From: Bradyrhizobium sp. Ghvi
Lineage (GTDB): Bacteria > Pseudomonadota > Alphaproteobacteria > Rhizobiales > Xanthobacteraceae
Direction of reading: 5' to 3'
Assembly: GCF_900115265.1 (NCBI RefSeq)
Contig: NZ_FOVU01000003.1
Span: forward strand, 744,001 to 808,000
Length of the DNA stretch: 64,000 bases
The notes under the pieces are model-generated. The model saw only the letters and a program-made list of their open reading frames with translations, made no database searches and had not been told where the DNA came from. Below are positions 26,825-35,529 of this stretch, piece after piece. Every line of letters starts with the position of its first letter. Position 1 is the first letter of the stretch. A program made the position numbers and the translations under genes.

Positions 26825-28909
26825 ATGCTCGTCGGGTTCCTGATGCTGGCAATCTTGGTGTCGCTCGCGACGGCTTTTGCAATGCCCGATATCCCGCAAG
26901 CGCGAGCCATATGCTCTGCCCTTCTCGCGATCGCGGTACTGGCAACCGCAGTCTTCGCCTCATCTCCCACAATCGCGCGACTGGTACGGCGGTTGTCACT
27001 CTTTCTCCTCGTCATTCTCGTTGTACCGGCAATCTGCATAGCCCTGCAACTCGCTCCGATTCCTATCCGCGGTTCCGGCAATCCGATATGGGCGACCGCA
27101 TCGGCAGCACTGAATGTCTCCCTTGCTGATAGGGTCACGGTGGACACCGGCATAACCATGCGGGCATTCCAACACTACTCTACTGCTGTCGCCCTCGCGC
27201 TCGTCGCGACCGTCGTCGCGCTGGACAAGCAGCGTGCGTGGCAGCTCCTCACCATGCTAGTCTCGGGCGCCGCAATCGTCAGTACGTACTTGTTGATACA
27301 ACACACGATAGGAGCGGACGGCCTCTCGTTCCGCGACACTCCTGTGCTGATCGTGACCGGCGCAGTACCGGCGGTGCTGGGCCTGACTCTTTCTGCAGCG
27401 ATGACGGCCCGGGTGTTTGAAGAACGCCGTCGAGTGAGGCAGGTCTCGATCCGGCTGGCGACGACCCTATCGTTGACAGTCCTGGCAACGCTTCTTTGCC
27501 TGTCGGCGGTTCTTGCCACGGGAGACGGTACAGGAATTACAATAGCTGCACTGCTCGGGGTGGGACTCGTTCTCGTCGTGTTCGTGATCCAGAACTGGTT
27601 CTACGGGATTTGGGGAATGGCGAGTGTGCTCGCCACGGCCACAGTTTTCTATCTGGCGGCGTTCACCCTGCTTTCGGTGAGGCAGAATAGCGATCTCGCG
27701 ATTGCCCTCTCCGCGCATCACGTCGCGGCGACTGAACGGATGTTGCAAAATACGGGCAAAGCCGGCTCCGGCGCGGGGACCTACGTGGCACTGCTGCCGA
27801 TTCACCGCGACGTCGGCGCGGCATCGTCGCAGGAGCGCCCGACGGCTGCCGCTGCCATCGCGATCGAAATGGGCCACACCTTCCTGTATGGCCTTTTGAT
27901 AGTTGCGGTATTTAGCGCGGCGGCTCTGTTCAGATTTTCACTGCGGCGAAGGCGTGACTACGTCTACGCCGCCATTGGGTCCGGCGCTGCGGCTGCACTA
28001 ACCATGCTAGCCTTCGTCGAGGACGGTATTCTCGAATTGGGCGCATCGCTGTTGGCTGCCGCCGTGTTCGGATTGGCGATTGCTCAAAGCCGAGGTGATG
28101 CCGGCGCTGCGACCTTGCCATCACAATCAACGCGATCCGTAAGTGAGCCGGATCGTCCAGGTCCGATACCTGCGCCAACACGCACTTTTGCTATTGGCGA
28201 CGCGTCTGTGCGTATTGGACTGGGCTGCGTTGCCGTCGTCCTGATCGCGCAAACGCTATGGCTGCTCGCTCGACCGTCGTATCCGCGCGGTTTTCCGGTT
28301 GAAGCGCTTGCCGCCGACCAAGCGGTACGACAAACCCTTCTAAGGCCGCTTTCGAGCTCACTGCGCGGTGACGGCGATTTGCGTCCCGGGAGGCTCGTTT
28401 CTGCGCAGCAACCCGCCGCGAACGAAGCCGCAGTCTCAAAGCCGGAGATCGGAGCCGACCCGGCCGCGCTGGATGTATTGGCACGGGCACTGCAGTCCTC
28501 GCCAGTACGAGGTGATCTTTGGCTTATGCTTGCGGCGCTCTCAAAGGAGCGGAAATCTGCGAAATACGACGTCACGGCCTTGCTGAAACTGTCGTACTAC
28601 ACAGCACCAAACGACTTCGCCTTGCTGCCGCTGCGACTGACTGTAGCGCTCGGCGAGGTCTCAGGGGCAAGCGAGCCTGAACTGCGCGAACTGGTGCAGC
28701 GTGACGTCAAGATCGTCCTGACTAGACACCCCAGTTTCCGCCCCGCTCTTGTCGCCGCCTATCAATCGGCATCGGCAGAGGGGAAAGCCCTGGTGGAGGA
28801 TCTGATTTCGGAGCGGGATTCGGCCGCACTTCGAGGCAGGCGCGCTCCTCCGTCCGGAACTGCATCTCCATCGTCAAGCAGAACACCCGGGGGCGACTTG
28901 GTACGGTAA
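26825..28909 (+). CDS. Polytopic membrane protein, likely Wzy/O-antigen-ligase-like polymerase
   Basis: A 694-residue protein with about ten hydrophobic helices in residues 1-430, including an isolated helix near 462-482, and a soluble C-terminal region of about 200 residues with helical, TPR-like spacing. A long loop between helices near residues 290-350 is the position of the periplasmic loop in Wzy and WaaL enzymes. It lies between the Wzz-kinase and the initiating transferase, where the polymerase of an exopolysaccharide cluster is usually found. Sequence identity in Wzy proteins is poor, so the role rests on topology and context. The start ATG has GGTGAGG upstream. Confidence 0.7.
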   Translation: MLVGFLMLAILVSLATAFAMPDIPQARAICSALLAIAVLATAVFASSPTIARLVRRLSLFLLVILVVPAICIALQLAPIPIRGSGNPIWATASAALNVSLADRVTVDTGITMRAFQHYSTAVALALVATVVALDKQRAWQLLTMLVSGAAIVSTYLLIQHTIGADGLSFRDTPVLIVTGAVPAVLGLTLSAAMTARVFEERRRVRQVSIRLATTLSLTVLATLLCLSAVLATGDGTGITIAALLGVGLVLVVFVIQNWFYGIWGMASVLATATVFYLAAFTLLSVRQNSDLAIALSAHHVAATERMLQNTGKAGSGAGTYVALLPIHRDVGAASSQERPTAAAAIAIEMGHTFLYGLLIVAVFSAAALFRFSLRRRRDYVYAAIGSGAAAALTMLAFVEDGILELGASLLAAAVFGLAIAQSRGDAGAATLPSQSTRSVSEPDRPGPIPAPTRTFAIGDASVRIGLGCVAVVLIAQTLWLLARPSYPRGFPVEALAADQAVRQTLLRPLSSSLRGDGDLRPGRLVSAQQPAANEAAVSKPEIGADPAALDVLARALQSSPVRGDLWLMLAALSKERKSAKYDVTALLKLSYYTAPNDFALLPLRLTVALGEVSGASEPELRELVQRDVKIVLTRHPSFRPALVAAYQSASAEGKALVEDLISERDSAALRGRRAPPSGTASPSSSRTPGGDLVR

Positions 28910-29027
28910 TTCCCGACGTACTCCGCTCCTCAGTGGAACCAAAAGAGAATATATTTAAATTGCTATTTCGCTTGAAGTATCCAATAAATTAATAATATAT
29001 TAAATATTTAATACAGAGTGCCCGGCC
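28910..29027 (+). promoter_or_regulatory. AT-rich promoter region of the initiating sugar transferase
   Basis: This 118-bp gap contains a run of over 60 bases that is almost all A and T (AATATATTTAAATTG, AATAAATTAATAATATATTAAATATTTAATA). It precedes the sugar phosphotransferase on the plus strand and is its probable promoter and silencing site. Confidence 0.5.
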
Positions 29028-30494
29028 ATGAACTTCGTGAACCGACACCTCTCCGCGCAGCCTGATACGGCCCGTGTCAGTCCGGAGCCGTCGATATCGC
29101 GGCATAAATGGCCCCTGCGTTATGACTGGATTGAACACGTTGCGCTTTGTGCGGATGTAGCGACGATTTTGTTCGCGGGCGTGCTCTCCAAGTTACTGTA
29201 CCGGCTTCAGAGCGGGCAGTCGGAGGGAGATTATGGCAGCGCCCTTGGACTGGCGCTGGTCAGCGCAGCTTGTGTCGCCTCCGTGCTGAAGGCTCAAGGT
29301 CTCTATCGCCCCATTGAGCTCTTCATGCTCAAGAACCAGGTTCGGGCCGTCTTCACCACCTGGACGTCATTGTTGCTGTTGATTTGGGTCGCGTACGGCT
29401 TTGCAATTCGCCCGCACCCATCGCAGGGAGCAGGTCCGCTCTTCGCTATCCTAGGCCTGGTACTACTTGTGGCCGAGCGATGGGGAATCAGGTCGCTGCT
29501 AGTGAGAGGTCTGAGCGAAAGAAAATTCGCTAGCACCAATATCGTTCTGATCAGCGACCAGCCGCTTTCGAAAGACGCCGGCCTGCCGGAAGTCTTGGCA
29601 ATGCACGGATATTGCGTCAGGGGGCGGTTCACCCTGCCGCTGATTGAATTTGGGCCCGCCGGTCGAAAGCGGCTCACTTCTCGCGTGATCGACTATGTTC
29701 GCAACGCCCCTCTCGACCAGGTGGTGGTCGAAGCCAGCCCGGAGCGATGGCCCGAGCTCCGAGCGTTTGTCGCCGATCTCCGGGTATTGCCGCTCCCGAT
29801 CATGTTCGTGCCCGTCGGCACAACATCCGAATTGCTTCGACATCCGACTCGGAATCTAGGAAGTGCCGTTTGCGTTGAACTGCAGCGCGGTCCCCTTACC
29901 TCCCTCGAGTGCGTGACCAAGCGATCGATGGACGTTGTCGGCGCGGGGTTGGCGCTGGTGATGTCTGCACCACTGCTCGCGCTCGCCGCAGTCGCAATCA
30001 AACTCGATTCTCCCGGCCCGGTATTTTTCCGGCAACAACGCTGTGGCTTCAATGGCCGGACATTCTTGATCCGCAAGTTTCGGACCATGCATGTTCTCGA
30101 GGACGGCCACCTGATTACTCAGGCCACCCCTCTGGACCGGCGCGTCACCCGCGTGGGCAAATTGCTGCGCCGGACGAGCTTCGATGAATTGCCACAACTG
30201 CTAAATGTTCTTGAAGGCAGCATGTCCCTGGTAGGCCCGCGTCCGCACGCCTTGGCCCACGACGGACAATTTGACAAACTCGTGCGAAATTACGCCTTTC
30301 GTCGCAGGGTCAGACCAGGACTGACCGGATGGGCCCAGATCCACGGTTGCCGCGGCGCAACGCCCACGACATCGATGATCGAAGCACGCGTCCAGTACGA
30401 TCTCTGGTACATCGACAATTGGAGTATTCGGCTGGATCTCGCAATCCTCTTGCGAACCCCTATGGAAGTATTGCGAGGCCGCAACGCCTACTAG
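29028..30494 (+). CDS. Undecaprenyl-phosphate sugar phosphotransferase (WcaJ/ExoY-like)
   Basis: A 488-residue polyprenyl glycosylphosphotransferase that starts the repeat unit by moving a sugar-1-phosphate onto undecaprenyl phosphate. The N-terminal half has about four transmembrane helices and a CoA-binding-like domain. A fifth hydrophobic segment ([20 protein letters not shown]) precedes the catalytic domain, with [49 protein letters not shown] and RPGLTGWAQ. The long WcaJ-type form usually uses UDP-glucose or UDP-galactose; the donor here is not proven. Confidence 0.92.
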   Translation: MNFVNRHLSAQPDTARVSPEPSISRHKWPLRYDWIEHVALCADVATILFAGVLSKLLYRLQSGQSEGDYGSALGLALVSAACVASVLKAQGLYRPIELFMLKNQVRAVFTTWTSLLLLIWVAYGFAIRPHPSQGAGPLFAILGLVLLVAERWGIRSLLVRGLSERKFASTNIVLISDQPLSKDAGLPEVLAMHGYCVRGRFTLPLIEFGPAGRKRLTSRVIDYVRNAPLDQVVVEASPERWPELRAFVADLRVLPLPIMFVPVGTTSELLRHPTRNLGSAVCVELQRGPLTSLECVTKRSMDVVGAGLALVMSAPLLALAAVAIKLDSPGPVFFRQQRCGFNGRTFLIRKFRTMHVLEDGHLITQATPLDRRVTRVGKLLRRTSFDELPQLLNVLEGSMSLVGPRPHALAHDGQFDKLVRNYAFRRRVRPGLTGWAQIHGCRGATPTTSMIEARVQYDLWYIDNWSIRLDLAILLRTPMEVLRGRNAY

Positions 30495-30518
30495 GCTCGA
30501 TCCCAACATAAGCGCCGA

Positions 30519-30542
30519 GCTGCGCCCGTTCACAGGCGCAGC
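30519..30542. terminator. Perfect 8-bp stem hairpin between convergent genes
   Basis: GCTGCGCC and GGCGCAGC form an inverted repeat with an eight-base loop. It lies between the sugar transferase (plus) and the first H-NS-like gene (minus), the place for a bidirectional terminator. There is no T-tract on either side, so intrinsic termination may be weak. Confidence 0.5.
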
Positions 30543-30549
30543 AAACTCG

Positions 30550-30918
30550 TCACGCCCGCTGCCGAACCTTCGGAGCCGCTTCTCCTATGCGGAACTCCTC
30601 GATCCGACGGCCGGATTTCATGGCAGCAACCAACCAACGCGGCCGCTTGCCACGTCCCGACCAAGTTTCGGAAGTTTGCGGGTTACGATACTTCGGCAAT
30701 ACACGCGGGTATTTCCGCCTCTGTTTACCGATGGCAGAGACGCGCAACTCGCTTGTTTCGGCTAACGCAGCCATCCCGCCGCCGAGAACCGCGAGACGCT
30801 TCTCAAGTTCCTGCTTTTCCGCCTTGATCCGATCCGACAAAATGCCGCTAATTTCCTCATGAAGCGACCATAGATCATCGAGGGACATCGCTTCTAGTTC
30901 GAGCTTCTTGATCGACAT
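30550..30918 (-). CDS. H-NS/HvrA-family DNA-binding protein (copy 1)
   Basis: A 122-residue nucleoid protein. The N-terminal half is a helical oligomerisation region (LDDLWSLHEEISGILSDRIK), joined by a linker to the C-terminal DNA-binding domain with the H-NS core motif (YRNPQTSETWSGRGKRPRWL, residues 77-96). H-NS proteins bind AT-rich DNA and silence horizontally acquired and surface genes. A second gene of the same family starts 600 bp away, divergently. AT-rich islands at many promoters nearby are plausible targets. Confidence 0.92.
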   Translation of the reverse strand: MSIKKLELEAMSLDDLWSLHEEISGILSDRIKAEKQELEKRLAVLGGGMAALAETSELRVSAIGKQRRKYPRVLPKYRNPQTSETWSGRGKRPRWLVAAMKSGRRIEEFRIGEAAPKVRQRA

Positions 30919-31516
30919 GCTAGCATCCTGTAGTTGCGCCCATTTAATATTGCCCCGGCTTGGTAATCAAGGAGCTAATTGGGTCAGCGCCCAAAAAAGC
31001 GTGGAACCGAAATGGGAATTCAGGGGCTCCACATAACTGCGTCGCCGGTTCCAATCAAGACTAAAACGGATTTATTCCCTCAATTTAATAGCGGCTGGTG
31101 CAACGCTGCACCATACGAGCACCGAGGCGCGACTCGAGCGAGGTGTGTCTCACTAACCGGGTACGAGTTCCCTCTGCGTCGCCGCACCCGTCGTGCTGGA
31201 TCGGTGACGCCGACGCCTGGATAGTCGCCATTCCGGCTCAAGGGAGCGATGCCCGACTGATCGCGCCCTTGAAGACGGACCGGTGGACCAATTGACGATA
31301 TCCAATGCTTCTTTCGGCGCCCTTCAGCAAGGCTCCGCCCGCAATAAATAGTGAAAATAATCCTCGCAATATATATTAAATAAATATATTATTTATTTAT
31401 TACCATGTGATTTGAAGGCCGGGCTTTGCTCCCTCTGCTCTATTGTTCGCCGCCGATAATCCGGCTGAGAGACGGACGGGTAGGCAAGGTGCCGGTCGGA
31501 CGGTGACGAGAATGCT
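30919..31516. promoter_or_regulatory. Divergent intergenic region between the two H-NS-like genes
   Basis: This 598-bp region separates two divergent H-NS-family genes. It is AT-rich near 31050-31095 and especially near 31335-31400, where ATATATTAAATAAATATATT and TTATTTATTTATTA occur. No open frame in it looks like a gene: the candidates are short and rich in Arg, Ser and Pro with no conserved motif. The promoters of both genes, and probably autoregulatory sites, are here. Confidence 0.55.
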
Positions 31517-31900
31517 ATGCGCAGGCAGGATCTCGAAGCCATGGATTTTGAAGAACTTTGGCTCCTCCACGAGGAGCTGACGAAGATTCTTGCTGAAAAG
31601 ATCACAGCCGAAAAGCGAGAATTGGAAAAGCGCCTGGCACAGCTCAATCAGCCGGATCAATTCAGCGGGGTGGAGGGCGGGGCGACAGCGACGGGTTCAA
31701 GTCAGGCCCCTCGTCGCAAATATCCGAAGGTCGTTCCGAAATACTTCAACCCCCTCAAGCCCACAGAGACTTGGTCCGGGCGCGGCAAACAGCCACGCTG
31801 GTTGGTCGCGGCACTCCAATCAGGGCACACGCTGGAGGAATTTAGGATTCGCGAGAACGGCGAAGCGTCTAACCGGAATGCTGGCGGTCACGAGCATTGA
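31517..31900 (+). CDS. H-NS/HvrA-family DNA-binding protein (copy 2)
   Basis: A 127-residue paralogue of the protein at 30550-30918. It has the same layout: helical N-terminus (MDFEELWLLHEELTKILAEK), a longer Gly/Ser linker, then the DNA-binding core YFNPLKPTETWSGRGKQPRW and a matching LVAALQSGHTLEEFRI tail. The two share the LEAM-[SD]-[LF]-[DE]-[DE]-LW start. Divergent paralogues can form heteromers; whether these do is not known. Confidence 0.92.
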   Translation: MRRQDLEAMDFEELWLLHEELTKILAEKITAEKRELEKRLAQLNQPDQFSGVEGGATATGSSQAPRRKYPKVVPKYFNPLKPTETWSGRGKQPRWLVAALQSGHTLEEFRIRENGEASNRNAGGHEH

Positions 31901-32008
31901 TGGCCAGCCTGCAAACCGCCAGGAACGAATCTTTGGCTCCAGTCGCTGCGTTCGTGGTCGATTGAGAGCGCCGAGGGAATCTGCGGCCCGATCGAAGGCA
32001 GTTGTGGC

Positions 32009-33097
32009 CTAGACCTTCCCTGCGCGCACGGCGACGGCCGTCTTCAACAGGAACTGCACCGTGCCCACTCTCGGCAAGGACCACAGCCCACGCGGATGCG
32101 CGGCGCCTTGCCGCGCGCCGCTTGACGCTTTCCGGTAATTTCCGAGATCCAGCGCCATCAATGCGAGGAAGGGAATGCGCGTCGCGGGAAACCGAGCTTG
32201 CATCAACTGTCGCATGAACTGCAGGCGAGGAAGCAGTCGGGAGCGCAACGCCAGCGGAATATCGACGCCGAACAGCTTGGCAAGGGCGAACAGCTGGGTT
32301 TCAATCGCGTTCTTCATCAATTGGTCCGAGGCGAGAGAGGTAAACTTCTCCCAATCCATGGGTTCCGCGGCATTTAGATCGCGCAATTCAACCAGGTGCC
32401 GCAGGTCGAGGTCGCCAAGCCAATAGCCATAGTCTTGAAACTGATCGTGGACGATCAACATGAACGCGCGATAGGCTGGTGTGGGGATATATACGCGCGC
32501 CCTTCCCAGCGGCGCAGGAAGACAATGGTTCAGCGCATGCCCGAAGTTCTGGTAGAGGTACGCGGGACCTGGAGCTGCCTGCTGCAGGTCGATGGACCCG
32601 ACATCCTGCGAGCGAACTAGATCGGCATGCCATCTCTGGCTTTCGGGGGGGGCCTGATCATTAATATCGTAACCAATTCCGCATAGCGCGGCGACTGCCG
32701 TTCTGGCTTCATCTGGCATGACCATGATATCCAGATCAGACATTACCCGAACGCTTCTTCTCGCCTCGGGCGAGGTCGCCAGCGTCGATGCCCCCTTGAG
32801 TAGGATCGGCGTAATATTGTGATCGTTCAGCGCAACGACGGCCTCTTCGAGTTGAGCGACGAGGCGGTTATTGCGCAGCACGTTTCGTCGGTGGATATGA
32901 CGAATATATGTGCAGACGTCCTCCGGCAGTATCCCCGCATACTTGTCGACAAAGTCGATGAGAGCCGGCGTCGTCAGGGTCTGATTTGCGAGCCCGATGA
33001 CGGACGTCCAGTCTATGTCGCCGGGCGGCATTCCTCGCAAGCAATTGCAAAGGCTCGTGAGCGCGCTGCTATGCCTTGCCATTGCACAGCCCCACAA
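32009..33097 (-). CDS. Nucleotidyltransferase-fold protein of the HprK/PqqD-linked cassette
   Basis: A 362-residue protein of the uncharacterised nucleotidyltransferase family (PF14907-like). It shows the family ILLKGA stretch near residue 98 and the metal-binding D121-L-D123 in VMSDLDIMV. The rest is helical. Its 5' end overlaps the PqqD-HprK gene by 29 bases, so the two are coupled. Proteins of this family are often found with HprK-related kinases and PqqD-like domains in exopolysaccharide loci; the substrate is unknown. ATG starts at 33097 and 33082 are both possible. Confidence 0.82.
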   Translation of the reverse strand: MWGCAMARHSSALTSLCNCLRGMPPGDIDWTSVIGLANQTLTTPALIDFVDKYAGILPEDVCTYIRHIHRRNVLRNNRLVAQLEEAVVALNDHNITPILLKGASTLATSPEARRSVRVMSDLDIMVMPDEARTAVAALCGIGYDINDQAPPESQRWHADLVRSQDVGSIDLQQAAPGPAYLYQNFGHALNHCLPAPLGRARVYIPTPAYRAFMLIVHDQFQDYGYWLGDLDLRHLVELRDLNAAEPMDWEKFTSLASDQLMKNAIETQLFALAKLFGVDIPLALRSRLLPRLQFMRQLMQARFPATRIPFLALMALDLGNYRKASSGARQGAAHPRGLWSLPRVGTVQFLLKTAVAVRAGKV

Positions 33098-34289
33098 GCA
33101 AGCCTCGAGCCTCTCCGGCCTCGCGATAGGTTAGTTGAAGCGATTGCGCGCCCGCGACAATCCGCCTTAAAGCCCAAAAGCCGGCCTCCGACAGTTTCCC
33201 ATCGCCGGCAAATGCGTTTTCGATGAGCCGCTTCATCGACTCCAAACGATCTATTGTGGTCAGTTCGGCCGGACCGCTGCGGACCCGGTTCAAGAAGATG
33301 ATCCAGCCTGCGGAAACGCATCGGTTCTGGGCATCTGGAATTGGTACGTACCGCACCCGAACGCCGTCGGAGCGGCAATGCGTCGCGTCATACCGATCGC
33401 CATGTAGTCGCGCGAGCAAGTCCCACGATCCTTCCTTGAGGGTGAGCGCAAACGGGACCCCGCATATCGTTCCGTCACCGCCCACCAGCGCGACGTCATC
33501 GCCAGCGTACCGAAATCCGGCGTCTACCAACTGCAGTGTGAGGGTAGACTTTCCTGCTCCCGGATGGCCGCATAACAGCAGGCCCATGCCGTCTTTGACG
33601 AGAGAAGCGGCATGAAGGGAGAAGACCCAACGATTGCTTTGAATAAGCCGCTGGGTGAGATGAGCTTTGATAGTCGGCGCCAGGGCGTCGACTTCGCATC
33701 TGGAGATGCTGGAATCCTCTCCGCGCAAGAACACTTGCTCATCCAGCATCATAGCCTCGATCACGATGTCGCCGTCGCACCCGGCCCTCTGGTCCGAAGC
33801 ACAAAATGGCGAAAGTAGCCGTCCCAAGAGGTTCGGATTTGCAGCCCGCACGGTTATTCTGTGCTGACCCAGATCGGCCGAGAAGGAGCAATCGATCGGC
33901 ATTCGCCAATCGACTTCGAGCAACTCTCGGTCGATCCAGATATCTACAAGCTGTCGCGTGAACTGGCGTGCGGTGCGCTCGTCAATGCCTTGCGCCTGAA
34001 GCTCCCGATGAATTTCTCCTAGAGAGGCGCCCTCCCCTAACCTGCACCAGATGAATGCCCCTACTCGGTCGAGTTCAAAGATTTTCTGCCCCGCTCCGCT
34101 GAAGATAATTGAACGACCATCCAACAGCGCGAATACTGCATCCGGAGCCGGTCTCAACATTATCTCTGCCGACGATCTTTCCAGCACTGCTTCCACCGAT
34201 GTGAACAATTCTGTCTCGCCCTGTACTGGCCAGGCGACGACAGCCTCCAGGGGATGTTGCGGCGGCAGGAGGGCCCACCGCCTGCGCAT
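33069..34289 (-). CDS. PqqD-like domain fused to HprK-related kinase
   Basis: Residues 44-128 resemble a PqqD/RRE peptide-recognition domain (LRPAPDAVFALLDGRS, FELDRVGAFIWCRLGEG). Residues 215-400 are HPr-kinase-like, with LHAASL (H226), the P-loop GHPGAGKST (241-249) and YAGDDVALV, where DD fits the magnesium site. No HPr gene lies nearby, so the phosphoacceptor is probably something else, as in the HprK-related kinase A (HPr-rel-A) families. The start is uncertain: the ATG at 34289 lacks a good ribosome site and the ATG at 34160 would begin right at the PqqD domain. Confidence 0.82.
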   Translation of the reverse strand: MRRRWALLPPQHPLEAVVAWPVQGETELFTSVEAVLERSSAEIMLRPAPDAVFALLDGRSIIFSGAGQKIFELDRVGAFIWCRLGEGASLGEIHRELQAQGIDERTARQFTRQLVDIWIDRELLEVDWRMPIDCSFSADLGQHRITVRAANPNLLGRLLSPFCASDQRAGCDGDIVIEAMMLDEQVFLRGEDSSISRCEVDALAPTIKAHLTQRLIQSNRWVFSLHAASLVKDGMGLLLCGHPGAGKSTLTLQLVDAGFRYAGDDVALVGGDGTICGVPFALTLKEGSWDLLARLHGDRYDATHCRSDGVRVRYVPIPDAQNRCVSAGWIIFLNRVRSGPAELTTIDRLESMKRLIENAFAGDGKLSEAGFWALRRIVAGAQSLQLTYREAGEARGLLVGLCNGKA

Positions 34290-34380
34290 TCAATCTAAAC
34301 CGGCTTGCGGCACTGCGATTTCCGTTCAGCCGAGCACAGGCCGCCAGGTCCGGCTCGTTTCGACATGTCAATCCCGCAGG

Positions 34381-34626
34381 TCATGCCGCGAGCTGACCGT
34401 CCTTGTCAGGTTTTTGAGGAGAAATGCTCAACATCTGCTCTCCAACGAGACGCGCGCTCGCGATCACCCGATGAGCATCCAACAGGTACCGAAAAGCTTC
34501 GAGATCGGCACTCCGTTCTCTCAGGATGCGCTCCTTCTCGCCAATGCATACCAATTCTGCGCGCATCTGAGCCAACTCGAGTGCCTCCAAAGTGAGGTTG
34601 TACTCGTTGAGAATAAATTCCCGCAT
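34381..34626 (-). CDS. Small helical protein upstream of the PqqD-HprK gene
   Basis: An 81-residue, mostly helical, charged protein (MREFILNEYNLTLEALELAQ at the start) with one cysteine. GGAGG lies five bases before its ATG, so translation is well supported. It precedes the PqqD-HprK gene on the same strand by 91 bases or more and may share its operon. No family recognised. It has no typical leader/core split, but a role as the partner or substrate of the PqqD domain cannot be excluded. Confidence 0.65.
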   Translation of the reverse strand: MREFILNEYNLTLEALELAQMRAELVCIGEKERILRERSADLEAFRYLLDAHRVIASARLVGEQMLSISPQKPDKDGQLAA

Positions 34627-35313
34627 TGTCTCCTCCAGCCGAAGAAACCCGACGAGTTTAGCTTACGTGATCGGCAGCAATTAACAACGAAATTCAAATA
34701 TTTTTCTTATAATCAAAATTTGTTTCACATTTGAACCTCCATCGACAATTCGACACCAAACGCAAATCGCGGCACGCCCGAAATCGACGCCAGTGTAAGG
34801 GTTGTCACAGCCTCGGACGAAACGATTTGCATTTTTGACAACGCACCGCGCCGCAGCAAGAAAATAATCAGCCGAGAGTCGCAAATCAGACCGACAAGAG
34901 ATTTTTAATTTGCACATTATTAAATATAAAAAGAGAATAGTTAACGAGCGCCAGGGAAGGTGACACCGATGATCCGGTTGGCTGATCTGTCCGTCCAGAG
35001 AGAAATAACGGTTTCGTTGGGGGAAACATCCGCACGATGTCGCAGGTATTTCGACACGACGATTATTAGAGACCTCTAGAAGCTTTCGGTTGAGGTCGGA
35101 CAATCATTCGGTGTTGCGGCGAAAGCCGACACTACCCAAAGAATTCGCCAAGCAGGAATCCGGTCGGCTGGAGAAACGTTGTCACGAGCAAGCTGCCCTT
35201 TGCTCGATCACCGACCCCAGGTGCGATGCCCCCCAAGTCACCCGCACCGACGAGAACGCACTCCAGCCGGCCGGCCCTTTTAATCGACAGATGCGTGTTT
35301 CAGGGAGGCTCGT
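34627..35313. other. Intergenic region of 687 bp with two AT-rich islands
   Basis: No gene is supported here. The one minus-strand frame of 140 codons (34681-35103) is rich in Cys and Arg and resembles no protein known to me. AT-rich islands lie at 34675-34735 (ATATTTTTCTTATAATCAAAA) and 34900-34945 (TTTTTAATTTGC, ATTATTAAATATAAAAAG). They would serve as promoter for the minus-strand small gene and perhaps for the plus-strand gene at 35314. Confidence 0.5.
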
Positions 35314-35529
35314 ATGGGAATGATTATGGTCAAGTGTCCGCAGTCCGGCCGCACGATTCCTACCGGCATCAAATCCGATCGTGAGACCTTCCTGCGAAGC
35401 ATCGTATTTTTCGGCAATACTCTTTGTCCGGTTTGTCAGGCCAATCACAACTGGTTTGCCCGCGAGGCCTGGGTGGAGGAGCCGATCGTCAGAACGGTAG
35501 AGGCCGCTCGTGCGGCGCCAACGTACTGA
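35314..35529 (+). CDS. Small conserved zinc-ribbon-like protein
   Basis: A 71-residue protein with two pairs of metal-ligand-like residues: CPQSGRTIPTGI near the start and CPVCQANHNW near residue 43. GGGAGG lies six bases before the ATG at 35314. The CP-x-SGR-x-IPTGI start and the CPxC knuckle resemble small alphaproteobacterial proteins of unknown function. A bound zinc is inferred from cysteine spacing (one C near residue 8, two at 43 and 46, and a nearby His). It stands alone. Confidence 0.75.
   Translation: MGMIMVKCPQSGRTIPTGIKSDRETFLRSIVFFGNTLCPVCQANHNWFAREAWVEEPIVRTVEAARAAPTY

Noticed and set aside
30979..31295. Two plus-strand frames between the H-NS genes
   Set aside because: Low-complexity Arg/Pro/Thr content, no ribosome site and no recognisable family.
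34681..35103. Minus-strand frame of 140 codons
   Set aside because: It runs across AT-rich islands, has an unusual Cys/Arg/Leu mix and no ribosome site; nothing in it resembles a protein family.
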